The position numbers and the translations under genes were made by a program. The notes below the pieces were generated by a model. The model searched no databases and was not told the DNA's origin. It saw nothing but the letters and a program-made list of their open reading frames with translations. From contig NZ_AKJL01000235.1 of the NCBI RefSeq assembly GCF_000282355.1, positions 1-62,705 on the forward strand: a stretch of 62,705 nucleotides of DNA, read 5' to 3'. This stretch comes from Pseudomonas sp. GM49. Its GTDB lineage: Bacteria; Pseudomonadota; Gammaproteobacteria; Pseudomonadales; Pseudomonadaceae. How positions within the stretch are numbered: position 1 is the stretch's first letter; each line of letters opens with the position of its first letter. This document shows, piece by piece, positions 45,369-55,845 of the stretch.

Positions 45369-45459
45369 TGTGGGAGCGAGCTTGCTCGCGATGACGTCGC
45401 CACATTCAACATTTATGTTGGCCGACACACCGCTATCGCGAGCAAGCTCGCTCCCACAG
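45369..45459. repeat. Inverted REP pair between piuA and piuB
   Basis: TGTGGGAGCGAGCTTGCTCG at 45369-45393 and TATCGCGAGCAAGCTCGCTC at 45434-45459. Confidence 0.8.
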
Positions 45460-45486
45460 GAGAGGGTGAAAGCTGAAATCAGACCC

Positions 45487-45517
45487 GGCCCCGTTCATTC
45501 ACATGAACGGGGCCTTT
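45487..45517 (+). terminator. Terminator after piuA
   Basis: GGCCCCGTTCAT / ATGAACGGGGCC perfect 12-bp stem, 4-nt loop, followed by TTTGTG. Confidence 0.75.
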
Positions 45518-45601
45518 GTGCGTAAAAAAGAATGCTTCTCGACAACGCCACGGCATAATGCGCGGCGTGATGAATCAATTTGAACGAACAAGGCGAGCGA
45601 C

Positions 45602-48130
45602 GTGTTGAAGAAAACCCTGTTCCAGTTGCACTGGTTTTTCGGCATCAGCGCCGGGCTGGTTCTGGCCCTGATGGGCATCACCGGGGCGACGGTATCGTTT
45701 CAGGATGAAATCCTGAGCGCACTCAACCCTTCTGTGTTGCAGGTCGAGAAACAGCTCGCCGGTGTGCTGCCGCCCGCCGAACTGGTGGAACGAATCGAAG
45801 CCGTGTCGGGCAAAAAAGTCTCGATGCTCACGGTGGAAACCGACAGTGGCAACGCCGCCAAAGTGTGGTTCACCCCGCCACCGGGTGAACGCCGTGGCGA
45901 GATGCGCTACTTCGATCCGTACACTGCCGAATTCCTCGGCGACGCCACCGGCCAGGACTTTTTCGGCCTGATGCTGCAACTGCACCGCTTCCTCGCCATG
46001 GGCGACACGGGTCGGCAGATCACCGGCGCGTGCACATTGATTCTGGTGTTTTTCTGTCTGTCCGGCCTGTACCTGCGCTGGCCTCGCCAGTGGAGAAGCT
46101 GGCGTGCCTGGCTGACCCTGGACTGGAAGAAAAAGGGCCGCAGCTTCAACTGGGACCTGCACTCGGTGGCCGGAACCTGGTGCCTGGTGTTTTACCTCCT
46201 GGCGGCGCTGACCGGGTTGTCCTGGTCCTACGAGTGGTACAACAAGGGCCTGACCCGATTGCTCTCCGACTCACCGCAGAACGAACGCGTTCGTGGCGGA
46301 CGTGGCCCTGCGCCGCAGGGTCCGGCACCGACGGCCGATTACGCGGCGATGTGGAGCAGCATCTACAGCGCGGCCGGTGCACAACTCAGTTCCTATAACG
46401 TGCGCATGCCGCCAGTGGCCGGCCAACCGGCGACCGTTTACTTCCTGCTGAAAACTTCGCCCCACGACCGCGCCCTCAACCAGATCACCCTCGACCCGGC
46501 TACCGGCGTGGTCAAACGGGTTGACCGCTACAGCGACAAGAGCCTCAAGGCGCAACTGCTGACCAGCATTTATGCGCTGCACGTCGGCAGTTACTTCGGC
46601 ATCGTCGGGCGCATCATCCTGACCCTCACCGCGCTGACCATGCCGCTATTCTTCGTCACCGGCTGGATGCTGTACCTGGATCGCCGACGCAAGAAACGTC
46701 AGATCAAAGATGCGCGCAAAGGTCTCGTGCAACCCGCCAGCGATGCGCCGGCGTGGTTGATCGGCTTCGCCAGTCAAAGTGGTTTTGCCGAGCAGTTGGC
46801 GTGGCAAACCGCCGGGCAATTACAGGCCGCAGGGTTGCCGGTAAAAGTGCAGCCGTTGGCGGACCTCAGCGAGCAGGATTTGCATGAATCGAACAATGCC
46901 TTGTTCGTCGTCAGCACCTTCGGTGACGGCGAAGCGCCGGACAGCGCCAGGGGTTTCGAACGCAAGGTGCTGGGCCGCACGCCAAGCCTGGAGCGCCTGA
47001 ACTACGCGGTCCTAGGTCTTGGTGACCGGCAGTATCAACACTTCTGCGGATTCGCCAAACGCCTGCACACCTGGCTCGGTGAGCACGGCGGCAAGACCTT
47101 GTTCGCTCCAGTGGAAGTCGACAGCGGCGATCCTTACGCGTTGCGCCACTGGCAACAGCAACTGGGCCTGCTGACCGGCCACGCGCCCGTCGATACCTGG
47201 CAAGCGCCCAGCTACGACAACTGGACTCTGGCCCGTCGTGAACTGCTCAACCCGGACAGCAGCGGATCCCCTGTGTACTTGCTGGGCCTCAGCGCGCCAA
47301 CCACCAGCAGTTGGCTGGCCGGCGACCTGGTGGAAGTGTTGCCGCGCAATTGCCCATGGGCCATCGAGCACTTCCTCGATGGTCTGGGCATCCACGGCGA
47401 AACCAAGGTGCAACTCAACGGTCTGGAGGAAACCCTCGAACAGGCCCTGGCCAGCCGCCAGTTGCCGGAGAACCGCGCCCATCTGGTCGGCCTGCACGCC
47501 CAAGCGCTGGCAGAGGCCCTCGTGCCGTTGGCCATGCGCGAATATTCCATTGCATCGATCCCGGCCGATGGTGTGCTGGAATTGATCGTGCGCCAGGAAG
47601 TGCATGCCGATGGCAACCTTGGCGTCGGTTCCGGCTGGTTGACCGAACACGCGCCTGTGGGCAGTTCGATCAGCCTGCGCGTGCGGCGCAACAGTGGTTT
47701 CCATCTGCCGGCCCGACCGGTTCCGATGATCCTGCTGGGCAATGGTACAGGGCTGGCCGGGTTGCGCAGCCTGCTCAAGGCACGGATTGCCGACGGTCAG
47801 CAACGTCACTGGCTGCTGTTTGGCGAGCGCAATCGCGAGCACGATTACCTGTGCCGAAAGGAGCTGGAGGAATGGTTGATCAATGGTGATCTGGCGCGAC
47901 TGGACCTGGCGTTTTCACGGGATCAGGAACAAAAGATTTATGTTCAGGATCGCCTGCGTGAATCGGCGGCCGAGCTCAAGAAGTGGCTGGCGGACGGTGC
48001 GGTGATCTACATCTGCGGCAGTCTTCAAGGCATGGCTTCGGGCGTGGACCAGGTGCTCAACGAAGTGCTGGGCGCCGCCGAAGTGGAACACCTGATCGAA
48101 CAGGGCCGCTACCGCCGCGACGTGTACTGA
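45602..48130 (+). CDS. piuB: PepSY-domain flavodoxin/ferredoxin-reductase-type membrane oxidoreductase (PiuB)
   Basis: 842 residues. Residues 1-360: PepSY-associated membrane region with about four spans ([65 protein letters not shown]). About 375-510: flavodoxin-like domain ([47 protein letters not shown]). About 510-842: sulfite-reductase-type FAD/NAD(P) domain ([24 protein letters not shown]), ending RYRRDVY as CysJ does. An NADPH-driven transmembrane electron path that could reduce ferric siderophore in the periplasm; that role is inferred. GTG start after AAGGCGAG. Confidence 0.87.
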   Translation: MLKKTLFQLHWFFGISAGLVLALMGITGATVSFQDEILSALNPSVLQVEKQLAGVLPPAELVERIEAVSGKKVSMLTVETDSGNAAKVWFTPPPGERRGEMRYFDPYTAEFLGDATGQDFFGLMLQLHRFLAMGDTGRQITGACTLILVFFCLSGLYLRWPRQWRSWRAWLTLDWKKKGRSFNWDLHSVAGTWCLVFYLLAALTGLSWSYEWYNKGLTRLLSDSPQNERVRGGRGPAPQGPAPTADYAAMWSSIYSAAGAQLSSYNVRMPPVAGQPATVYFLLKTSPHDRALNQITLDPATGVVKRVDRYSDKSLKAQLLTSIYALHVGSYFGIVGRIILTLTALTMPLFFVTGWMLYLDRRRKKRQIKDARKGLVQPASDAPAWLIGFASQSGFAEQLAWQTAGQLQAAGLPVKVQPLADLSEQDLHESNNALFVVSTFGDGEAPDSARGFERKVLGRTPSLERLNYAVLGLGDRQYQHFCGFAKRLHTWLGEHGGKTLFAPVEVDSGDPYALRHWQQQLGLLTGHAPVDTWQAPSYDNWTLARRELLNPDSSGSPVYLLGLSAPTTSSWLAGDLVEVLPRNCPWAIEHFLDGLGIHGETKVQLNGLEETLEQALASRQLPENRAHLVGLHAQALAEALVPLAMREYSIASIPADGVLELIVRQEVHADGNLGVGSGWLTEHAPVGSSISLRVRRNSGFHLPARPVPMILLGNGTGLAGLRSLLKARIADGQQRHWLLFGERNREHDYLCRKELEEWLINGDLARLDLAFSRDQEQKIYVQDRLRESAAELKKWLADGAVIYICGSLQGMASGVDQVLNEVLGAAEVEHLIEQGRYRRDVY

Positions 48131-48144
48131 TTCACTAGGTTCCT

Positions 48145-48250
48145 TGTAGGAGTGACGGTGCGGCGATCCGACTTGCTCGCGATAGCGGAGTGTCAGGTGA
48201 CATCACGGTTGAAAGTGATGACGCCATCGCGAGCAAGCTCGCTCCCACAG
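48145..48250. repeat. REP pair including the second long-variant copy
   Basis: 48145-48187 is the long form (TGTAGGAGTGACGGTGCGGC... then GATCCGACTTGCTCGCGAT), nearly identical to the copy at 7141-7183; 48225-48250 is an ordinary inverted REP. Confidence 0.75.
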
Positions 48251-48268
48251 GGGCTTTGAGTCCAGCGA

Positions 48269-49810
48269 TCAAACCGGCTGCAACTTCTGTTCGAATACAG
48301 ACACCCCGTCCAGATCGCGCAACACCACGCTCAACTCCCCCGTTTGCCCATCGATATTCACCTCGCCAAAAAACTGAAACCCGGCAAACGGCGAGACGTT
48401 CTGCGCCGGTGGCGCCTTTTCGAACACCACTTCGGGGCCGAAGGTCTTGTCCAGTGGATTGGGCCCGAAACTCCCGGCATTCAATGGCCCGGCGACGAAC
48501 TCCCAGAACGGTTCGAAATCCTGAAACGCCGCCCGATCCGGGTGGTAATGATGGGCCGCGCAGTAATGCACATCCGCGGTCAGGAACAGGAAATTGCGCA
48601 CCTGCTGCGCCCGCAGAAAACCGAGCAGTTCGGCGATTTCCAGTTCGCGCCCCTGGGCCGGACCAGGGTCACCGTTGGCCACCGCTTCCCAGCGCGCGAC
48701 ACCGGGGCTGACCTCGCCGTCGGGCACGCCGAGGCCAATGGGCATGTCGGCGGCGATCACTTTCCACTGTGCGTTCGAGGCCTGCATTTCCCGCTTGAGC
48801 CAGTCCAGTTGCTCACGCCCGAGGAACGGTTTTTCAGCGCCCAGATTGTCATCGTTGGCTGCGCGATAACTGCGCATGTCCAGCACGAAAACATCGAGCA
48901 GCGGCCCGTAACCCAGCTTGCGATAGATCCGCCCGCCGCCATCACCGCTCTGCAAGCGCATCGGCGCGTATTCGAGCCAGGCCTGGCGTGCGCGGCCCAC
49001 CAGGCTGTGGATATCTTTGTCCTGGTAACGCGCATCCAGCTGCTTGCCCGGCGACCAGTTGTTCACCACTTCGTGGTCGTCCCACTGCCAGATCTGCGGG
49101 ACCTCGGCGTTGAAGCGACGGATGTTTTCGTCCATCAGGTTGTAGCGGTAATTACCGCGATACTCATCGAGGGTCTCGGCGACTTTGCTCTTGGCCTCGG
49201 TGGTGATGTTGCGCCACACCCGGCCACCTTCGGTGGTGAGCTGCGCCGGGATCGGGCCGTCGGCGTAAATGGTGTCGCCACTGTGGATAAAAAAGTCCGG
49301 CAAACGCAGGCGCATTGCTTCGTAAATGCGCATGCCACCAATGTCCGGGTTGATGCCGAAGCCCTGGCCGACGGTGTCGCCGCTCCAGACAAAACGGATG
49401 TCACGGCGAGTTTGCGGCACGCTGCGCAAGTGACCGAACCAGGGCTCGCTGGCGACGCCGCTCTGGGCGTCTTCAAACTGCACGCGATAGAAAATCGCCT
49501 GGTCGGCAGGCAGCCCGGTGAGTTCGACCCGGGCAGTGAAATCGGTACGCGTATCGACCATGGGTGAGACGAATCGCCGGGGGTTGGGAAACAGGCTGCG
49601 GGTGTCCCACTCCACCACCATCCGCGCGGGGCGATCGCAGCGGCTCCAGATGATCGCCCGGTCGCCCAGCAGGTCGCCGGACTGCACACCGTCGGTGAGT
49701 TGCGGCCGATCCTTGACCGAAGCGATCACCGCCGGCGCCAGCCCCGGCAGCAGCAATCCGGCGCCGACCGCTTGCATGACACGACGGCGCCCGAGGTTAA
49801 AATCGCTCAT
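48269..49810 (-). CDS. PhoD-family alkaline phosphatase/phosphodiesterase
   Basis: 513 residues with a Tat signal (GRRRVMQAVGAGLLLPGLAP). N-terminal PhoD_N beta domain, then a metallophosphatase domain: VWSGDTVGQGFG, FFIHSGDTIYADGP, WQWDDHEVVNNW, FLFLTADVHYCAAHHYH, supplying the Asp/Asn/His metal ligands of PhoD enzymes (Ca2+/Fe3+ in characterised members). Exported folded to the periplasm or outside to release phosphate from phosphoesters. Stand-alone, flanked by REP pairs on both sides; no Pho box that I could recognise. Confidence 0.9.
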   Translation of the reverse strand: MSDFNLGRRRVMQAVGAGLLLPGLAPAVIASVKDRPQLTDGVQSGDLLGDRAIIWSRCDRPARMVVEWDTRSLFPNPRRFVSPMVDTRTDFTARVELTGLPADQAIFYRVQFEDAQSGVASEPWFGHLRSVPQTRRDIRFVWSGDTVGQGFGINPDIGGMRIYEAMRLRLPDFFIHSGDTIYADGPIPAQLTTEGGRVWRNITTEAKSKVAETLDEYRGNYRYNLMDENIRRFNAEVPQIWQWDDHEVVNNWSPGKQLDARYQDKDIHSLVGRARQAWLEYAPMRLQSGDGGGRIYRKLGYGPLLDVFVLDMRSYRAANDDNLGAEKPFLGREQLDWLKREMQASNAQWKVIAADMPIGLGVPDGEVSPGVARWEAVANGDPGPAQGRELEIAELLGFLRAQQVRNFLFLTADVHYCAAHHYHPDRAAFQDFEPFWEFVAGPLNAGSFGPNPLDKTFGPEVVFEKAPPAQNVSPFAGFQFFGEVNIDGQTGELSVVLRDLDGVSVFEQKLQPV

Positions 49811-49892
49811 GGAGTTCTCCCTGAAATGGAAAACTAAAGCATGGCCCTATGACCCTGGCATGACACAAATCTTCCCAACACCACAGATCCCT

Positions 49893-49982
49893 TGTGGGAG
49901 CGAGCTTGCTCGCGATGACGGATTCGCACTCAATACATTTGTTGGCTGAACGACCGCTATCGCGAGCAAGCTCGCTCCCACA
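49893..49982. repeat. Inverted REP pair between phoD-like gene and fruA
   Basis: TGTGGGAGCGAGCTTGCTCG at 49893-49917 and TATCGCGAGCAAGCTCGCTC ending at 49982. Confidence 0.8.
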
Positions 49983-50001
49983 GAGGGCAAGGGGGCAGGT
50001 G

Positions 50002-51741
50002 TCAGGCGGTTACAGGTTCCACCGCCAATTCCACCACCTCCGGCCGTTTCACCAGCGCATACACCACTGCCGTCAACAGACTCCCCGCGACAATCGCCAG
50101 CAGATACAACAGCGCATGGTTGATCGCATTCGGGATCGCCAGCACGAATAACCCGCCGTGGGGTGCCATCAACTTGCAGCCGAAGTACATCGACAACGCA
50201 CCGGTCAGCGCACCGCCGGCGATGCTCGCCGGAATCACCCGCAACGGATCTTTCGCCGCAAACGGAATGGCCCCTTCGGAGATGAAACACAGCCCCAGCA
50301 CCAGCGCTGCTTTACCGGCTTCGCGTTCGGTCTGGGCGAACTTGCGTCGGGCAATGAACGTGGCGATGCCCAGGCCAATCGGCGGCACCATGCCGGCGGC
50401 CATGGTCGCCGCCATCGGCGCGTAACTCTGCGATGCCAACAACCCGACAGAGAACGCATAGGCCGCTTTGTTGATCGGTCCGCCGAGGTCGACGCACATC
50501 ATTCCACCCAGCAACACACCCAGTAGAATCGCGTTGGTGGTGCCCATGCTGTCGAGGAAATGCGTGAGGCCGGCGAGCATGCCAGCCACCGGTTTGCCCA
50601 CTACGTAAATCATTACCAGACCGGTGAACAGACTCGCCAGCAACGGGATGATCAGGATCGGTTTAAGCGCCTCCAGGCTCTGTGGTAAACGCGCATATTT
50701 ATTGATCGCCCGGGCCGTATAACCGGCGAGGAAACCGGCAATGATCCCGCCGATGAAACCGGCGCCCAAGGTGCTCGCCAGCAACCCGCCGATCATCCCC
50801 GGCGCGAGGCCAGGACGGTCGGCGATGGAGTAGGCGATGTAGCCCGCCAGCAGCGGCACCATCAGCTTGAATGCGCTGTCGCCGCCAATCTGCATCAACG
50901 CCGCCGCCAGCGTGCCCTCTTCCTTGAATGCGGTGATGCCGAACACGAACGACAAGGCGATCATCAAGCCACCGGCGACCACCATCGGCAACATGAACGA
51001 CACACCGGTCAGCAAGTGTTTATAGACGCCCGTCTTCTCCTGTTTGGCCGTTGTTTTGGCAGCGCTCGATGCGCTTTCCTGCTGGCCTTCGGCCAAGGCT
51101 TTGTTCAAGGTCGCTTCGGCTTGCTTGAGGGCAATGCCGGTGCCACAACGATAGATTTTCTTGCCGGCGAAACGCTCGGTGGCGACTTCGATATCGGCCG
51201 CCAGCAGCACCACATCGGCCTCGGCGATCGCTTGCGCGCTCAATGGATTGCGTGCGCCGACCGAGCCCTGGGTTTCCACCTGCAGATCGTAGCCCAGGCG
51301 CTTGGCCGCTTGCTGCAAGGCTTCGGCAGCCATGAACGTGTGTGCTACGCCTGTTGGGCACGCAGTGACTGCCACAAGTCGAGGCGTGTTTTGGGCAACC
51401 GCCACAGGTTCGACGACGGCTTCGGTAGCGACGTAGACCTGAGCGTCCTGCGCTCCTCGCCGCAGCACGGCTTCCACGTCCTGCAGGGCCTGGGCCGGAG
51501 TGCTCTGGAACACCCGCTTGCCGACAAACCGTGACATGTCCACCGGCGCGCTGGTCACCAGCAGTACCCACTCGGCCGCTTCGAGGGTGGTCGCCGACAG
51601 TTGTTTTTCGGGATGCGCGGCATCGGTGACTTCGACACTGGTGCTCCAGCCCTGACGCTGGGCCGCGGCATCGAGCAGCCGGGCACACAGCACACTGGTG
51701 ACCATGCCGTTCGGGCAGGCCGTAATGATGGCTAACTTCAT
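50002..51741 (-). CDS. fruA: PTS fructose-specific EIIBC component FruA
   Basis: 579 residues. Two tandem EIIB domains: the first around ACPNGMVTS (Cys9) and the second with the active-site ACPTGVAHTF (Cys128), then an EIIC membrane domain of about eight spans from residue 240 (GVSFMLPMVVAGGLMIALSF, DRPGLAPGMIGGLLAS, GTTNAILLGVLLGGMMCVD, EGAIPFAAKDPLRVIP). Imports fructose as fructose-1-phosphate. The first domain keeps a Cys, unlike the Cys-less duplicate of E. coli FruA. Begins 11 nt after fruK, the last gene of the fruBKA operon. Confidence 0.95.
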   Translation of the reverse strand: MKLAIITACPNGMVTSVLCARLLDAAAQRQGWSTSVEVTDAAHPEKQLSATTLEAAEWVLLVTSAPVDMSRFVGKRVFQSTPAQALQDVEAVLRRGAQDAQVYVATEAVVEPVAVAQNTPRLVAVTACPTGVAHTFMAAEALQQAAKRLGYDLQVETQGSVGARNPLSAQAIAEADVVLLAADIEVATERFAGKKIYRCGTGIALKQAEATLNKALAEGQQESASSAAKTTAKQEKTGVYKHLLTGVSFMLPMVVAGGLMIALSFVFGITAFKEEGTLAAALMQIGGDSAFKLMVPLLAGYIAYSIADRPGLAPGMIGGLLASTLGAGFIGGIIAGFLAGYTARAINKYARLPQSLEALKPILIIPLLASLFTGLVMIYVVGKPVAGMLAGLTHFLDSMGTTNAILLGVLLGGMMCVDLGGPINKAAYAFSVGLLASQSYAPMAATMAAGMVPPIGLGIATFIARRKFAQTEREAGKAALVLGLCFISEGAIPFAAKDPLRVIPASIAGGALTGALSMYFGCKLMAPHGGLFVLAIPNAINHALLYLLAIVAGSLLTAVVYALVKRPEVVELAVEPVTA

Positions 51742-51752
51742 GACAAACCCTC

Positions 51753-52694
51753 TTATTGTTCTGTCAGGGGACGCACGCGCACACCCTGTTCGAGCAGCGC
51801 CAGTTGCGCCGCATCGCCAATGCCGAATCCGATCTGGGTCACTGCCATCGCGGCAATCGCCGTGGCGGTGCGCAAGGTCTGCTCCGGCGTATCGGCGCTG
51901 AGCAAACCGTGGAGCATCCCCGCCAGCAACGAATCACCCGCGCCCACCGTGCTGGCGACGCTGACTTTGGGTGGCGTTGCATGCAGCGCCGAGCCGACGC
52001 TGAACCAGTTCACGCCATCGGCACCGTGGGAGATCACCACATGCTCGATACCTTGGGCGTGCAATCGCTCCGCCGCTGCGGCCTGGGCACTGACCGACAC
52101 GACCTCGCAGTCCAGCACCTCGGCCAGCTCTTCAGTGTTGGGTTTGATCAGCCACGGCCCCGCTTTGAGCGCTGCACGTAACGCATCGCCGCTGGTGTCG
52201 AGGACGACGTTCAGACCCAGTTGTTTCAAGCGCAAAATCAACGCCTGCAACCACTGCGCGCTGACGCCCAACGGCAAGCTCCCGGCGACCACCACCGCAT
52301 CGTGCCCCGGGGCAATCTGCTCCAGTCGATCCAGCAAGGCCTGCTGCGCCGCTTCGCTGACCTGCGGCCCAGGCCCGTTGATGTCGGTGATGCGGCCGTC
52401 GCTTTCCGCCAGTTTGATGTTGCTGCGGGTTTCCCCGGGAACGCGGATGAAAGCGTCGACAAAACCGCGTTTGGCGAACAGAGTTTCGAACGCTTGCAGG
52501 TTGTCTTCGCCAAGAAATCCACTGACGGTCAACTGATGCCCGAGGTCCGCCAGCACTTGTGCCACGTTCACGCCTTTGCCGGCGGCGTGGGTGTGCATCA
52601 CATCGCTGCGGTTGACCTGGCCGGTTTCAAGGCGCGGCAACTGGACGGTCAGGTCCAGCGCCGGATTGAGGGTCAGAGTGAGAATCCGGGCCAT
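51753..52694 (-). CDS. fruK: 1-phosphofructokinase
   Basis: 313 residues, PfkB-family kinase turning fructose-1-phosphate into fructose-1,6-bisphosphate. N-terminal ILTLTLNPALDLTV, substrate loop GKGVNVAQVLADLG, and the PfkB signature with catalytic Asp in TVGAGDSLLAGMLHG. Its ATG shares one base with the fruB stop (TAATG), so synthesis is coupled. Confidence 0.96.
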   Translation of the reverse strand: MARILTLTLNPALDLTVQLPRLETGQVNRSDVMHTHAAGKGVNVAQVLADLGHQLTVSGFLGEDNLQAFETLFAKRGFVDAFIRVPGETRSNIKLAESDGRITDINGPGPQVSEAAQQALLDRLEQIAPGHDAVVVAGSLPLGVSAQWLQALILRLKQLGLNVVLDTSGDALRAALKAGPWLIKPNTEELAEVLDCEVVSVSAQAAAAERLHAQGIEHVVISHGADGVNWFSVGSALHATPPKVSVASTVGAGDSLLAGMLHGLLSADTPEQTLRTATAIAAMAVTQIGFGIGDAAQLALLEQGVRVRPLTEQ

Positions 52695-55555
52695 TACAGA
52701 GCCTCCACTAGTGCGCGCACTTCATTGGCGCTGCCCACGGCCAGGGCCTGTCGGGCAAGGGTTTGAGTCTGAGTGAAGCCCAGTTCGCGAATCCGCGCCT
52801 TGACCTCGGCAATGCTGCGCGCCCCGACGCTGAGTTCATCCACCCCGAGGCCGACCAGCACCGGCACCGCCAGCGGGTCGGCCGCCAGTTCACCGCACAC
52901 ACCGACCCATTTGCCATGAGCATGGGCCGCGCGCACGGTGATGTCGATCAGTTGCAGCACCGCCGGATGCAAGCCATCGGCCTGGGCCGACAGCGTCGGA
53001 TGGCCACGGTCGATGGCCAGGGTGTATTGCGTCAGGTCGTTGGTACCGACGCTGAAAAAGTCGACCTCTTTGGCCAGCACCGGCGCCAGCAATGCCGCCG
53101 ACGGCACTTCGATCATGATCCCCAGTTGCAGGTCGGCAACCGGGATCTCCTGGCGCAGGCGCTCGGTCATGTCACGGGCCTGGCGCCACTCGTCAACGCT
53201 ACCCACCATCGGGAACATGATCCGCAGGGGCCGGTTGTCGGCGGCCCGCAGCAAGGCGCGCAATTGCGCTTCCATGATCTGCGGGCGCTGCAAGGTCAGG
53301 CGAATACCACGCACCCCGAGGAAGGGGTTTTCTTCCTTCGCAATCGGCCAGTACGGCAGCGGTTTGTCGCCACCGACATCGAGGGTGCGCACCACCAGCG
53401 GCCGCCCGGCCAGACCATCGAGGACGCGGCGGTACTCGACTTCCTGGGTCGCCTCGTCGGGCGCTTGCGGGTGGGCCATGAAAATCAGTTCGGTGCGCAA
53501 CAGGCCAATGCCTTCGGCACCCTGCTCCACCGCCCCAGCCACACCGACGCTTTCACCGATGTTGGCGAACACTTCGACGGCGTGGCCATCGGTGGTCAGT
53601 GCCGGCTGATGTCGCAGTTCAGCAGCCGCCTTCAAGCGTTGCTCGCGGGTATCGCGTTCGGCCGTGGCGCGTTGCAAGGTCGCCGCGTCAGCGTCCACAT
53701 GCAGACGACCACGCTGGCCATCAAGCAGCAACGGCGTACCCGGCGCCAGCAGCAAAACACCGGCACCGGCGCCGACCAGTGCCGGGATGCCCAGGGCCCG
53801 GGCGACAATCGCACTGTGCGCCGTAGCGCCACCACGGGCGGTGAGAATCCCCGCCACGCGAGCCGGATCGAGACGCGCGACGTCAGACGGGCCGACCTCG
53901 TCCATCACCAGAATGTACGGTTGGTCCGGTTCGCTCGGGGTTTCGATGCCACTGAGCTGCATTAACACCCGACGGCCGATGTCGCGCAAGTCGGCTGCGC
54001 GTTCGGCGAGCAAGGCATCCTGCAACGCTTCCTGCTGCCGGGCCGCCGCTTCAATCACGGCCATCCACGCTGCCTCGGCGCTTTCGCCCTGCTTGAGGCG
54101 CGTGTCGACCTCATCGGTCAGTTCCGGGTCGTCGAGCATCTCCTGGTGGGTGATGAAGATTTCGCGAATGGCTTTGCTTTTGCTGCGCTCGATCAAGCCA
54201 TGGATGTCACGGCGTACCTGCGCCAGGGCATGCTTGAGACGTTCACGCTCGATGGCGGCGGACTCGCCGCGCAACGGGTAATCGATGGCTTGCAGCACTT
54301 GAATATGGGCCGGCCCGATGGCGATCCCGGGAGCTGCGGCAATCGCCTGAACCACGCTGCCCGATACCGGGGCGACGACCACTTCGGCCATATCGGCAAC
54401 GACTTCACGTGCCTGGCTTGCCGGCGGCAGCGGTTCGACCTCTTCACCGAGGCCTTCTTCGATGGCGGCCAGCAAGGCCGGCAACGCATCAGCCGCAATG
54501 TCCGGTTCGGCGATGATTTCCAGTACCTGTCCCCGACGGGCGCCGAGGCTGAGCAACTTGCTCAAGCTCTTTACCGACACGGCGCTGTCATGGCCATCGA
54601 CAATGCGCACACGAATTTCGCCTTCAAAACTTTTTGCCAGTTGCGCGAGGATTTTCGCCGGGCGCGCATGCAAACCGTGGGCGTTGGCCAATGCAATTCG
54701 CGCGCTGGGCCAGTCGGCGGGCACTTCACCACCGAGCACTTCGAGGACTTTGCGGCTGCTGGTGGCACGCCCCAATTCATGGCCACGCCCTTCGATCAAT
54801 AACGCGCACAGACGTTCGAGCAGGGCTTGATGGGCCTCACCGAGGCTGGCCAGGCAAAAAAGGCCATTGAGTGGCTGGCCGAGGTAACGCAGCGGTTTGT
54901 CCGGGGTGACGAAGGCCAGGCCCGGACGCTTCACCGTCTGCTCGCTGTGCAGCCACCACAGGCCATCGCCCAGGGGCAGCGCTTCAACCTGTTGCAGCAC
55001 GGCGGAGAAACCGTTGCTCACGCAGTCGGCCTGCCGCAACAGACGTGCGCCGCGCCAGACCAGCTCTTCGAAATCTTCGGCCGCCACACCGAGGCCTATC
55101 ATCTGCGCATCCAGCGCCAGTTCCTGCGGCGCGCCTTGCAGCAACTTCAGCAAGGCTTCGGCGGACCCGGCGCGACGCAGGGCCTGGCCCAGGTCAGTCT
55201 CGCCGAGGGCGCGGGTGAGCAATTGCAACAGGCGCAGGTGTTCATCGGATTTGGCGGCGATACCGATCGCCAGGTAAACGATATGACCGTCGCCCCAGTC
55301 CACGCCGTCAGGGAACTGCATCAGGCGCACACCGGTAGTGAACACCTGGTCGCGGGTTTCGGGCGTACCGTGGGGGATGGCAATACCTTGACCGAGAAAG
55401 GTCGAGCCCTGGGCTTCCCGCGCCTGCAACCCGGCGAGATAACCCTCGGCAACCAGGCCGTCGACGACAAGGTGCCGGGCCAGCAATTGCAGCGCTGCGG
55501 ACTTGTCCACAGCCGACTGGCCCATGGAAATCTGCTCTACAGTGAGCTCGAGCAT
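52694..55555 (-). CDS. fruB: Multiphosphoryl PTS protein FruB (EIIA-HPr-EI)
   Basis: 953 residues combining three PTS modules: EIIA(Fru) at the N-terminus with phospho-His62 (GIAIPHGTPE), HPr at about 285-375 with His296 (HGLHARPAK), and enzyme I from about 400 to the end with His580 (GGATAHSAIVARALG) plus the PEP-binding LLRTELIFM and EI C-terminal signature IEVPSAALLAPVLAKEVDFF. Passes phosphate from PEP to FruA. This single-chain form is the Pseudomonas solution for fructose. First gene of fruBKA; AAGGAG precedes the ATG and a Cra operator lies 134 nt upstream. Confidence 0.96.
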   Translation of the reverse strand: MLELTVEQISMGQSAVDKSAALQLLARHLVVDGLVAEGYLAGLQAREAQGSTFLGQGIAIPHGTPETRDQVFTTGVRLMQFPDGVDWGDGHIVYLAIGIAAKSDEHLRLLQLLTRALGETDLGQALRRAGSAEALLKLLQGAPQELALDAQMIGLGVAAEDFEELVWRGARLLRQADCVSNGFSAVLQQVEALPLGDGLWWLHSEQTVKRPGLAFVTPDKPLRYLGQPLNGLFCLASLGEAHQALLERLCALLIEGRGHELGRATSSRKVLEVLGGEVPADWPSARIALANAHGLHARPAKILAQLAKSFEGEIRVRIVDGHDSAVSVKSLSKLLSLGARRGQVLEIIAEPDIAADALPALLAAIEEGLGEEVEPLPPASQAREVVADMAEVVVAPVSGSVVQAIAAAPGIAIGPAHIQVLQAIDYPLRGESAAIERERLKHALAQVRRDIHGLIERSKSKAIREIFITHQEMLDDPELTDEVDTRLKQGESAEAAWMAVIEAAARQQEALQDALLAERAADLRDIGRRVLMQLSGIETPSEPDQPYILVMDEVGPSDVARLDPARVAGILTARGGATAHSAIVARALGIPALVGAGAGVLLLAPGTPLLLDGQRGRLHVDADAATLQRATAERDTREQRLKAAAELRHQPALTTDGHAVEVFANIGESVGVAGAVEQGAEGIGLLRTELIFMAHPQAPDEATQEVEYRRVLDGLAGRPLVVRTLDVGGDKPLPYWPIAKEENPFLGVRGIRLTLQRPQIMEAQLRALLRAADNRPLRIMFPMVGSVDEWRQARDMTERLRQEIPVADLQLGIMIEVPSAALLAPVLAKEVDFFSVGTNDLTQYTLAIDRGHPTLSAQADGLHPAVLQLIDITVRAAHAHGKWVGVCGELAADPLAVPVLVGLGVDELSVGARSIAEVKARIRELGFTQTQTLARQALAVGSANEVRALVEAL

Positions 55556-55688
55556 GCTTTCTCCTTTTTGGCGCCTAGGGGCACCAGGTATTGTTTTGAA
55601 TGAATCAGCTCAGGCGCTTGGTCATAGCATTTGGCGGTTTCACGGCAGAACCGGCCAAAGGCGCCTTTAACGTAGAAAATACGCTTGC

Positions 55689-55700
55689 TGAAACGTTTAA
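55689..55700. promoter_or_regulatory. Cra (FruR) operator between fruB and cra
   Basis: TGAAACGTTTAA here is the exact reverse complement of TTAAACGTTTCA, the Cra site reported for the P. putida fru promoter. It lies in the 290-bp divergent intergenic region, so it can serve both fruBKA and cra. Confidence 0.85.
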
Positions 55701-55845
55701 TCTAGAATCAATGGCACGTTACTCGATAATGTCCCATCCTTGAAGCCCAACTTGTCGGATGCGTTACGACAATGGTCGCCTGCCTGAATCGGTTAGGATT
55801 GACGAAAATGTCGAGGCAACCTCGAAAAAACAAGGAAACAGCGGG

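Noticed and set aside
43445..45412. 655-codon frame antisense to piuA
   Set aside because: Same shadow effect; piuA has a clear receptor sequence and the antisense product is low-complexity Val/Gly/Arg.
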